Assembly: GCF_047495875.1 (NCBI RefSeq)
Contig: NC_092471.1
Location: 3,989,001 to 4,053,000, forward strand
Origin: Pithys albifrons albifrons
Lineage: Eukaryota; Chordata; Aves; Passeriformes; Thamnophilidae
Length of the DNA stretch: 64,000 bases
Reading direction: 5' to 3'
Notes under the pieces: generated by a model
The model's input: the letters and a program-made list of their open reading frames with translations, nothing else
Databases searched by the model: none
What the model was told of the DNA's origin: nothing
Shown here: positions 52,868 to 64,000 of the stretch, piece by piece
How the letters are laid out: every line of letters starts with the position of its first letter
Position numbering within the stretch: position 1 is the first letter of the stretch
Position numbers and translations under genes: made by a program

Positions 52868-52914
52868 CTGCCTGCCTGGCTCCTGCAGGCAGAAAATAGC
52901 ATTAGAAAATGCTA
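52868..52914. repeat. Two adjacent perfect inverted repeats
   Basis: CTGCCTGC at 52868-52875 pairs with GCAGGCAG at 52885-52892 across 9 bases. Immediately after, TAGCATT at 52897-52903 pairs with AATGCTA at 52908-52914 across AGAA. Both stems are perfect and lie within 47 bases. Confidence 0.75.
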
Positions 52915-53053
52915 ATTGTTAAATGAAATTTCAAGCTAAAATATCCTATACTGAAACACGTTGCACTTGAAACACGCAGTTACAGAGAGGTTTAGAGCAG
53001 GCAAGGAGAGAAAGGGTTTTATAATGCAAACAGAAATCATCTCAAGTGGGAAA

Positions 53054-53065
53054 GGGGGGGGGGGG
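53054..53065 (+). repeat. Poly(G) run, G12
   Basis: Twelve consecutive G on the plus strand in an AT-rich setting, seen directly. Long G runs are prone to slippage and sequencing error, so the exact count may not be reliable. Confidence 0.85.
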
Positions 53066-54330
53066 CATTATAACTTTTAAGGCTGAAGTTTCTTTGAACA
53101 AGCCACACAATATATCCAGGAACACTAAAACTTCTAATGAAGTAATTCAATGAAGAAACAAACCCTCCGTGCTCTGCTAAGCAGCTGCTTTGCACTTCTT
53201 GCTTTTTCTCATATTTGTAAGAAATGACATATTGAAAGTTTTCCCCTAAATTTGTGCTATTAGTGATGAACACAGATATGGTTGAGTATCAGAAAAACGG
53301 GGGGAAAAGCTTTATTTAAAAGCTTTGCTTAACATAATAATGAGAAGCTTCACCGATGCCTTCATATAAGGCAGGTTATTTATTGGAAAGAATGAGGGAG
53401 GAAGCAATTAGGAGACTTAACTTTAATAAAGTGATTTTGATGAAATCCTCCTTAGGCAGAGATTTAGTTCGTCATCTATTTCTGCTATTTTATTAAATAC
53501 TCAGGTATTCAAGTTTTCCTCTAATTTTCATCATTTCCCTCCAATACTTCTTCATTAAAATATTAGCAAAAGTTGAGAAAGTTTGTGGGGGAAATAGTAT
53601 GCTCCTCTTATACACAATGATCTCTCAAAATGGGCTCTTTCAACTAATTACTCTATTGAGAATCCTTTAGACTCTTTAACAAAAAAATTCCTCTAAAGAA
53701 GCATCCTAATAAAGGCATTGCAAGTTGAGACAGAACTATCTCCACATGAAATCCAAAAAGGATAAATGTAAAGAAATTAGATATTTAAAAATCACTTTGA
53801 AATCTGTTATTTACTCAGTTCTTCAGTCTCATATAAGAGTAGGAAAAAAAACCAAAACAACAACACTTGGGCAGACAAGTCTCCTCTCTCTCACATGGGA
53901 GAAAATGCATGTTAGCCAAGAACAACTTCACAGGTCTGCAAAGCTGGTTCATAAACTTGACAGACTTTCAGAGTTCTGCTCCAAGTTCCAGATGTAAATG
54001 CCATGACAAACTTAGTTGGAAACAGACATTCAAAAAGTTGCATAGAGCAGGAACTTATTAGGGTTGGAATTTAGAAAGTGGCAGGAGAAGTTAGTGAAGG
54101 AAAGTGTTCCTTTCTCCTCCTCCCTTAGAGATGTCTGAAAAAATATCTATGAAGAACATTCCAATGAACACCCATCTTCAAACACTCCTACACATCCATA
54201 GGGCCCCACACCTCTTGGCAGTGACTCTACTCACACAGTGTCACCAACTACAGAATATTCAGAAAACCAGAGATGCAGAAAACACAATTTTTTTGAAAGA
54301 CGTTTCATCTGGAAATTCAATCTGAACATT

Positions 54331-54346
54331 AAAAAAAAAAAAAAAA
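54331..54346 (+). repeat. Poly(A) run, A16
   Basis: Sixteen A followed by G. The sequence before it (about 54100-54330) was considered as a retroposed transcript, but no AATAAA lies at the expected distance and no known gene was recognised. Confidence 0.8.
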
Positions 54347-54349
54347 GAA

Positions 54350-54960
54350 GTGGTGCTCAATAAAGGTGACATTTTCCTTCTCTGGCCAAGCCCTCAAAGA
54401 GGTCCCAGATCCTGCTTTGTCCATTTGAAGAGGATGTGAGATGAGTGCTGAGAGTGACACTGGGACACAGCACTTCGCTATACACTCAAGGCCGCACACC
54501 AGAAGAAGGAAGAGCAGATAAGATGTACCAGTTACAGACTCCAGATGGGAGACAAAAATGTGATTTGGAGACTTCAGATCCTGGCACACCTTGCAGCAGT
54601 TCACAAGAGCTACAGCTGACTGTCTGCTTCGTGCTCTCCCTGGGACTGAGCCTGTCACCTCCAACACAGGCAGGTCCTGCACCAGGAACTAAACAGAGCT
54701 GGGGCAGCTTGAGGTAGGAATGTGTTCCCTCACCACCACGGAACAGGGCTGGGAAACCACAGCTGACAGGCAGCAGCCCCCAAAGATACTGTCAGGGGAG
54801 TGCCATCATCACCCTCCAACACTCCTCAGATCCTGTCACACCATTCAGCTGCCACCACATTGAAGATGACAGGGGAAGAGTGGGTTTGGGGCTGGAGATT
54901 TTGTTCCTGAATCTTCCTAGAGCAAACTTGTGCACCAGAACCTGCCCCCAGTGAGGATGA
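54350..54960. other. Less AT-rich unique patch of unknown nature
   Basis: About 600 bases, visibly richer in G and C than the surroundings, begin just after the A16 run. Open frames on both strands (54445-54717 plus; 54329-54682 minus, whose last codons are only the poly(A) run read backwards) have no recognisable domain. A GAGGTAGG donor-like site lies near 54712. CpG is still sparse, so it is not a CpG island. It could be an unrecognised old repeat, part of a non-coding RNA, or simply local composition. Confidence 0.35.
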
Positions 54961-57900
54961 ATTATACATACACAGATGCTCTAAGTTACCTATTAGTTTC
55001 TGCTTAGGCTTAAATACAATCAGGATATATTTATCTGCCTGGAAAAGCTCTGAAGCAGCAGCACCTTTGGCACTGTTCTAATATTCTGTGTTCACAAGAT
55101 CACAAAGAAGCTCACATTTATATACTATGTAACACAATAATCCTACAAGATGTTGTGTTTCTCCGTGTGTTTTTTGAGAGATAACAATTATAAATGCTAT
55201 TTTCTCTTGTAAGGCTAATGCACTTTTTAAAATAGTGTTTATGTATTACTACAACATGTTTTCCTGCAAGTGCTCAGATAGCTACTGGAGACAAAAAAAT
55301 TGGTTTTGCTTATTCTAAGATCCTCATTAAAAAAAATAAAAAGAGTCAGCAGCAGACCATTATGCTGTGCCAGAGAACTCTCTCTTTTCTGCCTAGCCAT
55401 AGGAAAGTTGTAACAGCTGCACCTCATTGAATCAAAGTTCAGCAGCACCACAGAGTTTGTAAAACTGTAGCATCTCCTTTTTTCCCCCCTCCCTATGGCA
55501 CAAAGCAGATGCCTACAGAACAGTCTCAGGACAACACAAAGAATGTCACAATTTTTCTCTTCAGACTCCACTTGTGTCCACAGTCTAAGCCAGAAACTCT
55601 GTGTTTTAGTTCTCCTTTAACTGTTTGAGTCTTTCACAAAACCCATACACACCTTCTACACTTACACTTGTAACAAAGAGTTTCGTAGTCTATGGATTCT
55701 CACAGTTTATCTGGACCCTAATCATGATCCACAAACAAACAAATCACTCTGTGGTACTCCCACAGACTGTTAAAAAAACCCAACCTTCAGCAGTTTGAGT
55801 TTATTCTTTTAAACAGTGTTAATGATGTAAGTGGCAGGCCTCAAAAGAAGGGTCTCAGATTCAATAAGTCCACATTAAGACACAAATATATTGGTTTAAT
55901 ATCTCCATTTCCATGAGAGAAGGACTTTACTGCTTGCATTTTCACTTGAGGGAAGGTTGTTTATTTACTGCTGCTCTTCACACTTGGTTTGAATGTTGGT
56001 TATCCCTTAATTCATGAAGCAGAATTAGCTTTCCTTTATATAAATAATCAGAACACAAAATAAAGATGAAGTTAAACTGTTCTAACTGCTCATGGCAATT
56101 TAAGCCTATGAAGTCCAAAAGACTTACTGAATCTACAGCAGTGCATCCCGTCACCACAAAACACTTCTCTAGCAAAATACCTTTTCCTTCTATTATCACT
56201 TTTGACAGATGTAGCTGGTACATCTAAAATCAGCTGACAATGCATGTAAAACCTGGCATTTCCTTAATTAATTACTTGCTATATGACTTCCTGACTTCTG
56301 TGGGAAGAGTTGGGGAAAAAAACACCAAAAAGGTTGAATTCTATCATGGGATTAATGTCAGCAGACAGTAAGATCTTGCAGGGACTGGAAAAATTCCAGA
56401 GCCTGGTGAGTAAAGCGCTTTTAAAGTACCTGGATAGAAGAGTTACTAAAACTAGTAACTTAGACACACTACAGATGACTAACAAACATCACTATCTCCC
56501 CTGAAATATTAATCCAGAATGACAACTAAAATTTGACATCAGACATAAATGATTGCAGCAACCCAACTTTTAAAAGAAATTTTCCAGTTCTTCTTGATAG
56601 AGTGGTCTGACAGCCCATATTCAAGTTTAGGACTAGTTCTGCAGACTGTGCATGGTTTTAAATACTTATCAACATATAAGTACATATCAACACATCCTGT
56701 ATTTATTCTACACCTTTCATCTTTGTTACAAAACTACCACAGTAAGAGAGAGCTTTGCAACTGTGACAGGGAGGAAGCACAACAGCTTGAAAACTTTGCA
56801 GCATTAAATATATTTGCATTGCTTTTCAGTCGTCACGAGCAAGCCAGGGAACAAACTCCTTCCCCTCTCCCTGGGGACAACTGTTGCCACTGGGGTGGAG
56901 TTGGCAAAGAGGACAAGTGCCACAAGGTCTCCTGTTTCACCTGACCTCATGAGCATTTAGCACTGGACTGGGAGCAGAGCACAGCTCTCAACTTGCCTTT
57001 CCAAAACACACAGCAAAGCAGACCAAGCTAAGTCTCTCCTCCACCTGAAGTGGTTTCTGAAAGTAGGTTAAAAACCCCATGAAGTGTTCATGGACTAAGG
57101 AAAAACTATTTCTCAGCATGAAATGGATTAGTTAAGCACAGAGATGAAAATTCCTATCATGCTACTGAATGCTTTATTCTCTTTTGCCCCAACTTCACAG
57201 TACTATTCATTCAGTGGTTTTCACTGACACATGAGAAAGGTACAAAAGGAGGCAGCATTTTTGTAACATTTAGCCATAGAGAGTCCATAAGGTACCATAA
57301 CTGAGCAGATTCAAAAAAAGAGAAAAAATATTAAAGCAGGAAATAAAAATATGTATGTTTGTTTACTTCTGAGGCAGGACATCACACATGAACAGCACAA
57401 TACCAGAAAAAAAAAAGCACTGCACGAGGAGCTGTGAAGGTTTGATATCAAATACCTGGAGATAGAGCAAAAGGAATGGTTTGAAGTGCCCCATTTTCAT
57501 TCCTTCAAAACTTTTCAGGAAAGAGTATGAGTGTTGGTATTCAGGCACTTACACACTTTCCACACCTCACACACTTCTAACATTTGTTTTACCCACTTTC
57601 ATTTCTGAGTGAGCTATGCAAATTCATGGAGATGAAGACCCTTATTTGTCCTTCCTTCCAGACACTCCTAAAAATTTATTATTTAATACCACTCAAGGTT
57701 TTATGTCAACAAAATTATCAGCATCTTCAAGCACAAATGTGTTCTCAACTCCCCTTTATTGCAACAAAACTGACCAGTACCCAAATATTAGCATATCCCT
57801 TCTGCTTTTTTGAAATGATTTTAAATATGGACAGAATTGAAGCAGCTCACTAAGGTAACAGCAATGGCAGACTGTGACTGCTGTTCTCTGAGCATTGCTA

Positions 57901-60900
57901 CTGTGGGGCAAGAGTTGAGCTCTGCAACACATCATATTTAGTCCAGATTGAATGCATCATTCTGCACAAGGAGTCCCCTGAGACAACATAGTGACTAAAA
58001 CACCTTCTTTGGCAGAGGAAGACACACACTCAGCAATGCTGTGCTACTCTGGCTGTGGTTTCAGCTCCTGCAGTAGTTCCACTGGTTCAACTTCCTGGCA
58101 AAAACCTTAGTAATGTCAAAATTGCTTCTGAAAGACATGAGATGATGAGCAGATCATCTTTGCTCTATCTCCCATCACTATCCTTCCCCAATGTGTGCTT
58201 CAACCTGACAGATCATCAGCCCACACTGTATTCCCTGACTCTGCTTCCTACCTGACAGGTAAGGTAATGGATAATTGGTCTAAGTGGAATACAAGAACTT
58301 CTGACAGCTCAACTTACTTAATACTACAAGAGATCAAGGTAACCCAATCAGCAATTTCAGATGTCCTCAGGAAGCTTTGGAACAGAACACAAAGCTGGAA
58401 GAGAAAGCTGTGCCTACTGCAAATGATCGGCTGAAATTTAATTTCTTGCGCTGCTAACAAGTTTAGGAATTGCCTATTACTTAGTGCCAGTTTGTGTGCA
58501 AAATAGAGGAATGCACTTCAGGAAACATCAGAGAGGAGGGAAAAGAAGCACCTTGCCCAGAATAACCCCGTCACTGGGTTATAGTGGCAGTGATAGGAGA
58601 GCTTTGTCACCTCAGTAGCTGCAGTGAGAGCTCAGCCTGCCCCAAAAGGCAGTGAATGTTTTGGGCAGAGAGTGAAGCAACAGAGAAGTCCTTTGTGTTC
58701 AAGTGAAATCAGGATTCTGAGGCTCAGGAAAACAGGCACCTAACAAGGAACAGAAACACCAGCAAGTTCTGTGTGTTTCTAGGAAAAAGCCTTGGGGTCA
58801 TCTGTGAATTAAGAATGAGATAATATAATAAAACAATGAAGTCCCAAAATAAAAGTTTTCTAGATTCTGTTTTAGGCTTTTCATAGTGTTGCGGAGTGTT
58901 TTGCTATTTTTTGCTCTCACATCATTAGCATCAGTATCAAGAGATTTAACAAGAAGTAACTATAGAATTATATTCTATCTGAGTCTTTCATGTTCATTGC
59001 AGACTTTAAGTATTACACAGTCTCACTGAGAAGAAAACATGAAATATCATTTCCACTTAAAAAAAAGAAAACAGGATGAGCCCCAAAAAGTTCTAAGACT
59101 ATATTGCTAAAAAGCATCTATAGATCAAAAATAAAATAACAAATAGTACAAACACCAATGTCTTTGGCTTGAATGACAGTAAAATTTGGTGCTGAAAAAC
59201 CATGATGCTCTATCATTCATAACTCTTTAGCTTATGCAGCTTTCCAAATGTCAGTAAAGGGTGGCTGTAAGAAAAGCCTTGTCAGTAAACAGAATGAATT
59301 TGAGATAGACAGAACTCTTGATATATTTATTTCTTACTTGGGGATGCAGTCACAGGTATATTATTTTCTATTTTAATTCTTATAATTTGCCACCTGGATT
59401 TAAATATACAAAGTAAAAACAATTACCTTCTATTTTCCCAAGAGGACAAGAGAATCACAATACATGTACCTGAAATATCTGTCAGATCAATACATTGCAG
59501 CTTAAGACATACTCTTAAACAGCAGAATTATTTTCTTGAAGAAAGTATCAAGAGTAACAAGTGGGTATTACATAAGATTTTAACAAAGCCTGGAATCCCA
59601 CAGATAAAACCAGAATTCTTCCAGTCCTGTACACCAACCAGAAGTTTCTTGGAAATGCAACTTAGCAGAAGATCCAATAACTGCAATCAAATGACTGCTC
59701 TTGGAATTAGAATAATGTAGTTATCCTTGGGAGTCAGGACTGCTGTTTGTGAGAGCTTTGAGGCTCATGTAAAAGGATAAATAGTGTTTCCAGAAAATAC
59801 ATATTTTTTTTCTCCTTTCTATTGATATGTAAAACTGATTCTAAGTAATCTTACCTGAACAATTAGACAGAATTTTATTTGCCTTAATCTGAGTTTAAGG
59901 CCTGTGGAAAAACAAATGTCTTGCACAAAAATCAGAGAAACTGGAAGTTTTGTATTCATTTTGTTTCAGAAAACCAACAACATAATTTTAAATCCTCTGT
60001 TTGTTGTTGGGGGGTTGTTTTGGGGTTTTCTTGCTCCCAGAGGTATTTTGTGTTGATAGCTTTATATAAAACAGTAAATGGTTGCCTATTATTACTTTGT
60101 TACTAAGAGATTTGTGGAAGTATTATGGGAGAACAACAAAACTGGTGCTCCTTGTAATGTGTCATTGGCACTTATGTCCTTTTGGAAATTGCTACACTGA
60201 CACACCACCCAAGCAGAATCTTGCCTAGTTACTACATGAATAAAGCTATAGGAAATAAGATGGGAAACAGCTAAGACATGCAGCACAAAATAACCTACTG
60301 CAAGGTATGGAAAAGGTCGTTACTGAGATACATGTGCAACACAGCTGGACAAAATATATAAAAATAGGTAGAAAGAGAGCAAGGCTTTGGATAAATTTGT
60401 GTCCATATCCCCTGTGTACATGAGAAAATAAACAATTTTTCCAACAAAGACTAATTATATTTGTCCATCATTTTCTAATGCCAACTTCATCACTAGACCT
60501 TGGCTCCAGCTACACCGTGCTCCTTATCAGTCCTGAGAATGAGGTTCCTGGACTGTTCAATGCTTAGGATTATCAACACTATGCTCATTTCTCAGTGCTG
60601 CTCTGCTCCACCACAACTCATTTAGAGCCCTGATGGCTGTTTGTTTACCCAGGCATGGCAGGGGCATGGCAGCACCAGCCTTGTGCTTCTCTTGCTCATC
60701 ACAAAGAGTAAATTCACTGCCCAGACTGTGTGCTCTGCTGGGGTCTCCTGACATCTACACTGTAGCATTACCTTGTGTCTGCACCGATCAGTCTGCATCT
60801 TAAAATTTATAACACAGCATTCAGTGGTCTTTGAATCTAAATCACATTAGAGAGAGAGCACAGCACTCTATTAATTCTTACTCCAAAATGAAAGATCTGT

Positions 60901-63900
60901 TCCATGCTTTAAGAGCACAAATACTTTTCAGAGGGGCAAAGACACAATTAATAGAGCTAGTGGGCTTTTCCCTGATACCATAAATAAAACATACATCAGA
61001 ATATTGACTTCAACAAAAACAAAAAGCCAACAGCAACAGGCACTAGGAGTTCAGTGTGCTCAGCCTGGCATGCAGGATTCTTAAATCTCTGCCAGCATCA
61101 ACAGACTGGTGCAGCAAAGATGCAAACATTTCCATGAGATACAGCATCTCAGCAATGCTGTGACAAGCCAATATTAAACACAAAACACGAGACATGTTAC
61201 AAGTCACAGTTTAGTTAAGGTTGTACAGACACATTCAGGGATAGGTACAAACCCACCATTATTTGAACATGACACAGTAATTCCAGCAGGAGGGAATCTC
61301 CAGGCAGAAGGTGTCAGCTGAGACTGATACACACCTGCACCAACACAAAGGGACCTCTGGGATTCCTGGCAGATTATTGAGGACAAGGATGCCCACGACA
61401 CCACAAGCCAACAACATGCAAGATGCCAAGGTTTTATAGCCATCCCTCTTTGTCTTTCTTCCTGCTATTCTCTACTCAAGGCCGATAATGAAAGGTTTTC
61501 ATCTCTCTAATATGGACAGTGGTTTGATAATAAAGGCAATGACTTTTTCTCTTTGTGGATGTCAATTGGCAGACACCTGTGTTGGGCAGAGAAACCACTG
61601 GAGGTGCAAACCCACTGCCAATGGCCAATTCCCCACACTGATCACTCCTAGGTGCAGTCAAAAGTTGCTGCCAGATGCAATCGGTCTTCTTAAGCACTGT
61701 CAGAGATGAAAAACAAACCAATTTGTATTTATTTTACTAGTTTTATTCCCTGGATTAAGGCTTATATAAAAGATCTTTGTCTGAATCATGCATTAAGCAG
61801 CTAATTGTACCAATAACGAGAGTGCTTACATGGCTAATGAGTTAGAAAGTACAAGAACTCAAGAATATAATCACTTTTTATGCCACTCAGAAGGAAGTAT
61901 CAAACTGAAGTGGTGCTACACGTATTTCTGGATTCAAAAACCCAAAATACTATAATAAATGACTGCAGCATAGTGTAAATCCATACTATTTATGTCCAGT
62001 GCTAAGAGTACATGTAAACACACAGACTGAAGAATCCTGTTGATCCTGCAGGAAGAGGAGAGGTTTGCAGAAAGCCACCTGTGTCTGTTGGTGTGAGGCA
62101 CACTCAGAAAAGAGCCTGAGCTCCCTCTCTGGATACAGCGGGAGAGAATCTTTAGGGAAAAAGAAAAACCCTCCTATGAAAAGGCTTGTACTGACAGTGA
62201 GAGCTGTGCACCAATGCTGAGAACATCTCAGGAGAGAACAGGAGTGTGCACAAAGAGCACCAAAACCTGGAGCAGTGACTGAGCTTCAGGCAGACTCTGG
62301 GGGACTGAGTGCTCCTGCATTAGTCTGGCAAGTGCCAAGTGGAAACAGTTAGTGAAGAAAAAGATGTTTTCACCAATGTAAAGGTACCAGAGGATGCCAT
62401 CTCTTCTCCCCAATTTCCACAGTATGTATTACTTATTCTCTAAAGCAGAGTTAGGCCTACAGGTCATCTGGTGCAGCTGCTACATTGAGAGAGGGAAGAA
62501 ATCTCTCCTAGAGATAAAAACAAGTACAATGACTTATGAAGTTCCTTGGAAAGCAAAATACAGTGTGACTGGAGGGTAGGGAAGGATCCCTTAAGAGTGG
62601 AAGATATGCTGTGGGTGCAGATTGACAGACCCAGGGATAGGGACCTCAAAGCACATGGAGCAAAACAGGAGCCTTGTTTGCCACAGTGAGGAAATGAAGT
62701 AAGAAAATGAAGATATTATGTCCAGTTTATTTTATGACAAGAAAACATTGAAAGTTCCTGGACTGAAAAACAAAACCAGAAGACAAGGCTTCTGGAATCT
62801 GCAAGAACCCACCCTGATTGCTTTCCAACTTCCAGTTCTCTCACGCATCAGTTTTCCCTAGAACATCCCTAAAAACTCCAACTACATAAGCTCTTGCTAT
62901 TAGGTATTTTCTATTATTGGAAAAATTATGAAAGAAAATTATGTTTATGACACTGAAGACTTAGATATCACCTGGCAAATTAATATCCATCAAGTAAAGT
63001 TTACAGGTTCCAACTTTAGCTTGGCAAGGTCCTGTTACACTTTAATCATGCTCTAATAAGTTCTCACACTTGGAGAATCAGTTCAAATGTGAATTTGCAC
63101 TGGTTTTTCAAGTATATTTAGAATTAGCTATAAAGTACATTCCTATCAGACTGCTATGCCTTGACCCAGCACTATAAAGATGAGGAAGACCTCAAAGGAT
63201 AAAGGTAATTTTCAAAATAAAAGCAACAAGAATTTGGACAGTAAAAGGTCTTGTAAGAGGCTTTGTCTCCTCCATTCAGGTTTAGCTCCATGCAAAGCAA
63301 CAGATGCCCAAGAGTCAACTGGAAATTTTCCTGCTTTTTCTGCTATGTTTACTGGAAAATGAATTTTTACACACTTTTCTGACTAGCAGGTATCTGCACT
63401 ACTTGTCCACCACTAACTGTTGCTATCTGTTATGTCAATGATATAAATTATTAAAAAGGCAGCTAACCTTACCTGCAAGCTTTCTTTTATACTGGTTTAT
63501 ATTCTTTTCTCTTGTCTGCAAGCATCACCAAAGCTTCAGTGTTGTTTTGCCCTTTTATAATGTCTTAATTTTGTTGGAGAGTAGGTAAAGGTTTCTTGTG
63601 TGTGTGTGTTTTGCTTTGTTGGGTTTTGTGGTGTGATTTTGGTTGGTGACTTTTTCTTTTTTTTTTTTTTAAAGAAATTTGAAAGATTTGTTCCCATTTT
63701 GAGATGTGATTCAGCAGCATTGTGTGAAGCTTTTCAACCAGGGAGTTAGAATTCTTCCATCCTTTTTTAGCAGAAGAAAGAGGCTGTGTGGGAAGGCATG
63801 TGGAAAGTGTGGGAGTTCAGAGAACGTTCATTATGTAACTCAGCAGGGAACAGAAATTCAAGAAGGCAGGGAGAAACCAGCAGAGTGAGCAGTCCAGTCA

Positions 63901-64000
63901 GCAGTATGTAAGAGTGAGCTACTGCATCTTCAGAGGTTCCAACTTGTGTCCTCCCTCTCCTTAACAAAAGCTGCCACTTCCTCAGATTCAAAGCCAAAAG
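54961..64000. other. Unique AT-rich non-coding DNA to window end
   Basis: No supported gene, RNA gene or transposon. The largest open frame is 56549-56944 plus (131 codons), with no domain or recognisable similarity. The last kilobase holds a T/G-rich tract at 63590-63670. Confidence 0.55.
63590..63670 (+). repeat. T/G-rich tract ending in T14
   Basis: A short (TG)n, then TTTTG and GGTTTTG units, then T14 at 63657-63670. The plus strand here has almost no A or C. It is the reverse-complement counterpart in style of the A-rich, C-interrupted tracts elsewhere in the window. Confidence 0.7.

Larger units (their letters stand above)
52801..54330. other. Non-coding DNA with hairpins, homeodomain-rich motifs and G12 run
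   Basis: No gene. Two adjacent hairpins lie at 52868-52914, a G12 run at 53054-53065, and 53290-53560 is rich in TAAT/ATTA cores with the direct repeat AAAAGCTTT in a configuration that resembles conserved non-coding DNA. No open frame here has recognisable homology. Confidence 0.5.

Noticed and set aside
54100..54346. Processed pseudogene ending in the A16 run
   Set aside because: No known transcript recognised, no polyadenylation signal at the right distance and no flanking duplication.
54329..54682. 117-codon minus-strand frame as a secreted or membrane protein
   Set aside because: It ends in phenylalanines coded by the poly(A) run read in reverse. The rest has no recognisable similarity.
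56549..56944. 131-codon plus-strand frame as a coding exon
   Set aside because: No family resemblance, ordinary AT-rich codon mix, and no clear splice signals at its edges.
60001..60040. G-quadruplex in the TG-rich stretch
   Set aside because: Only one G6 and one G4 run are present, fewer than the four G tracts needed for an intramolecular quadruplex.

Overview
The window reads as nuclear DNA from a bird. It is AT-rich (about 60% A+T by eye), CpG-poor and without dense coding sequence on either strand. It carries four recognisable 3' ends of chicken-repeat-1 (CR1) LINEs with the ATTCTATGAT-type tail, one further short CR1-like fragment, and one solo long terminal repeat whose ends resemble avian ERVL-type LTRs. 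CR1 also occurs in turtles and crocodilians. The bird call therefore rests on the CR1 3'-end type, the LTR and the low repeat density, and the species is not determined.

No protein-coding gene could be supported. The longest open frame is 149 codons (36662-37111, +). It opens on GTG, resembles nothing I recognise, and its length is about what chance gives in 64 kb of AT-rich DNA read in six frames. There is no CpG island, no convincing exon series, no rRNA or tRNA and no CRISPR array. The best reading is a gene desert or the inside of a very long intron.

Layout. 1-10.76 kb: unique AT-rich DNA with minor simple repeats. 10.76-10.82 kb: short CR1-like end. 10.8-16.8 kb: unique DNA with a paired CACGTG motif at 14.54 kb and a 17-bp tandem duplication at 15.25 kb. 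16.80-17.43 kb: solo LTR. 17.4-23.9 kb: unique DNA with A-rich tracts. 23.9-25.9 kb: two CR1 ends in opposite orientation flanking a segment that looks like conserved non-coding DNA. 25.9-35.5 kb: unique DNA with an (AT)10 microsatellite. 35.5-36.3 kb: a young CR1 end next to a much older LINE reverse-transcriptase relic. 39.77-40.31 kb: the longest CR1 copy, which keeps the C-terminal part of ORF2. 40.3-64 kb: unique DNA with candidate regulatory clusters, hairpins, a G12 run and a less AT-rich patch at 54.35-54.96 kb.

The interest lies in the layered retroelement record, with at least two ages of LINE plus an LTR, and in several short non-random motif arrangements in otherwise unannotated DNA. 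No new multi-gene system was found.
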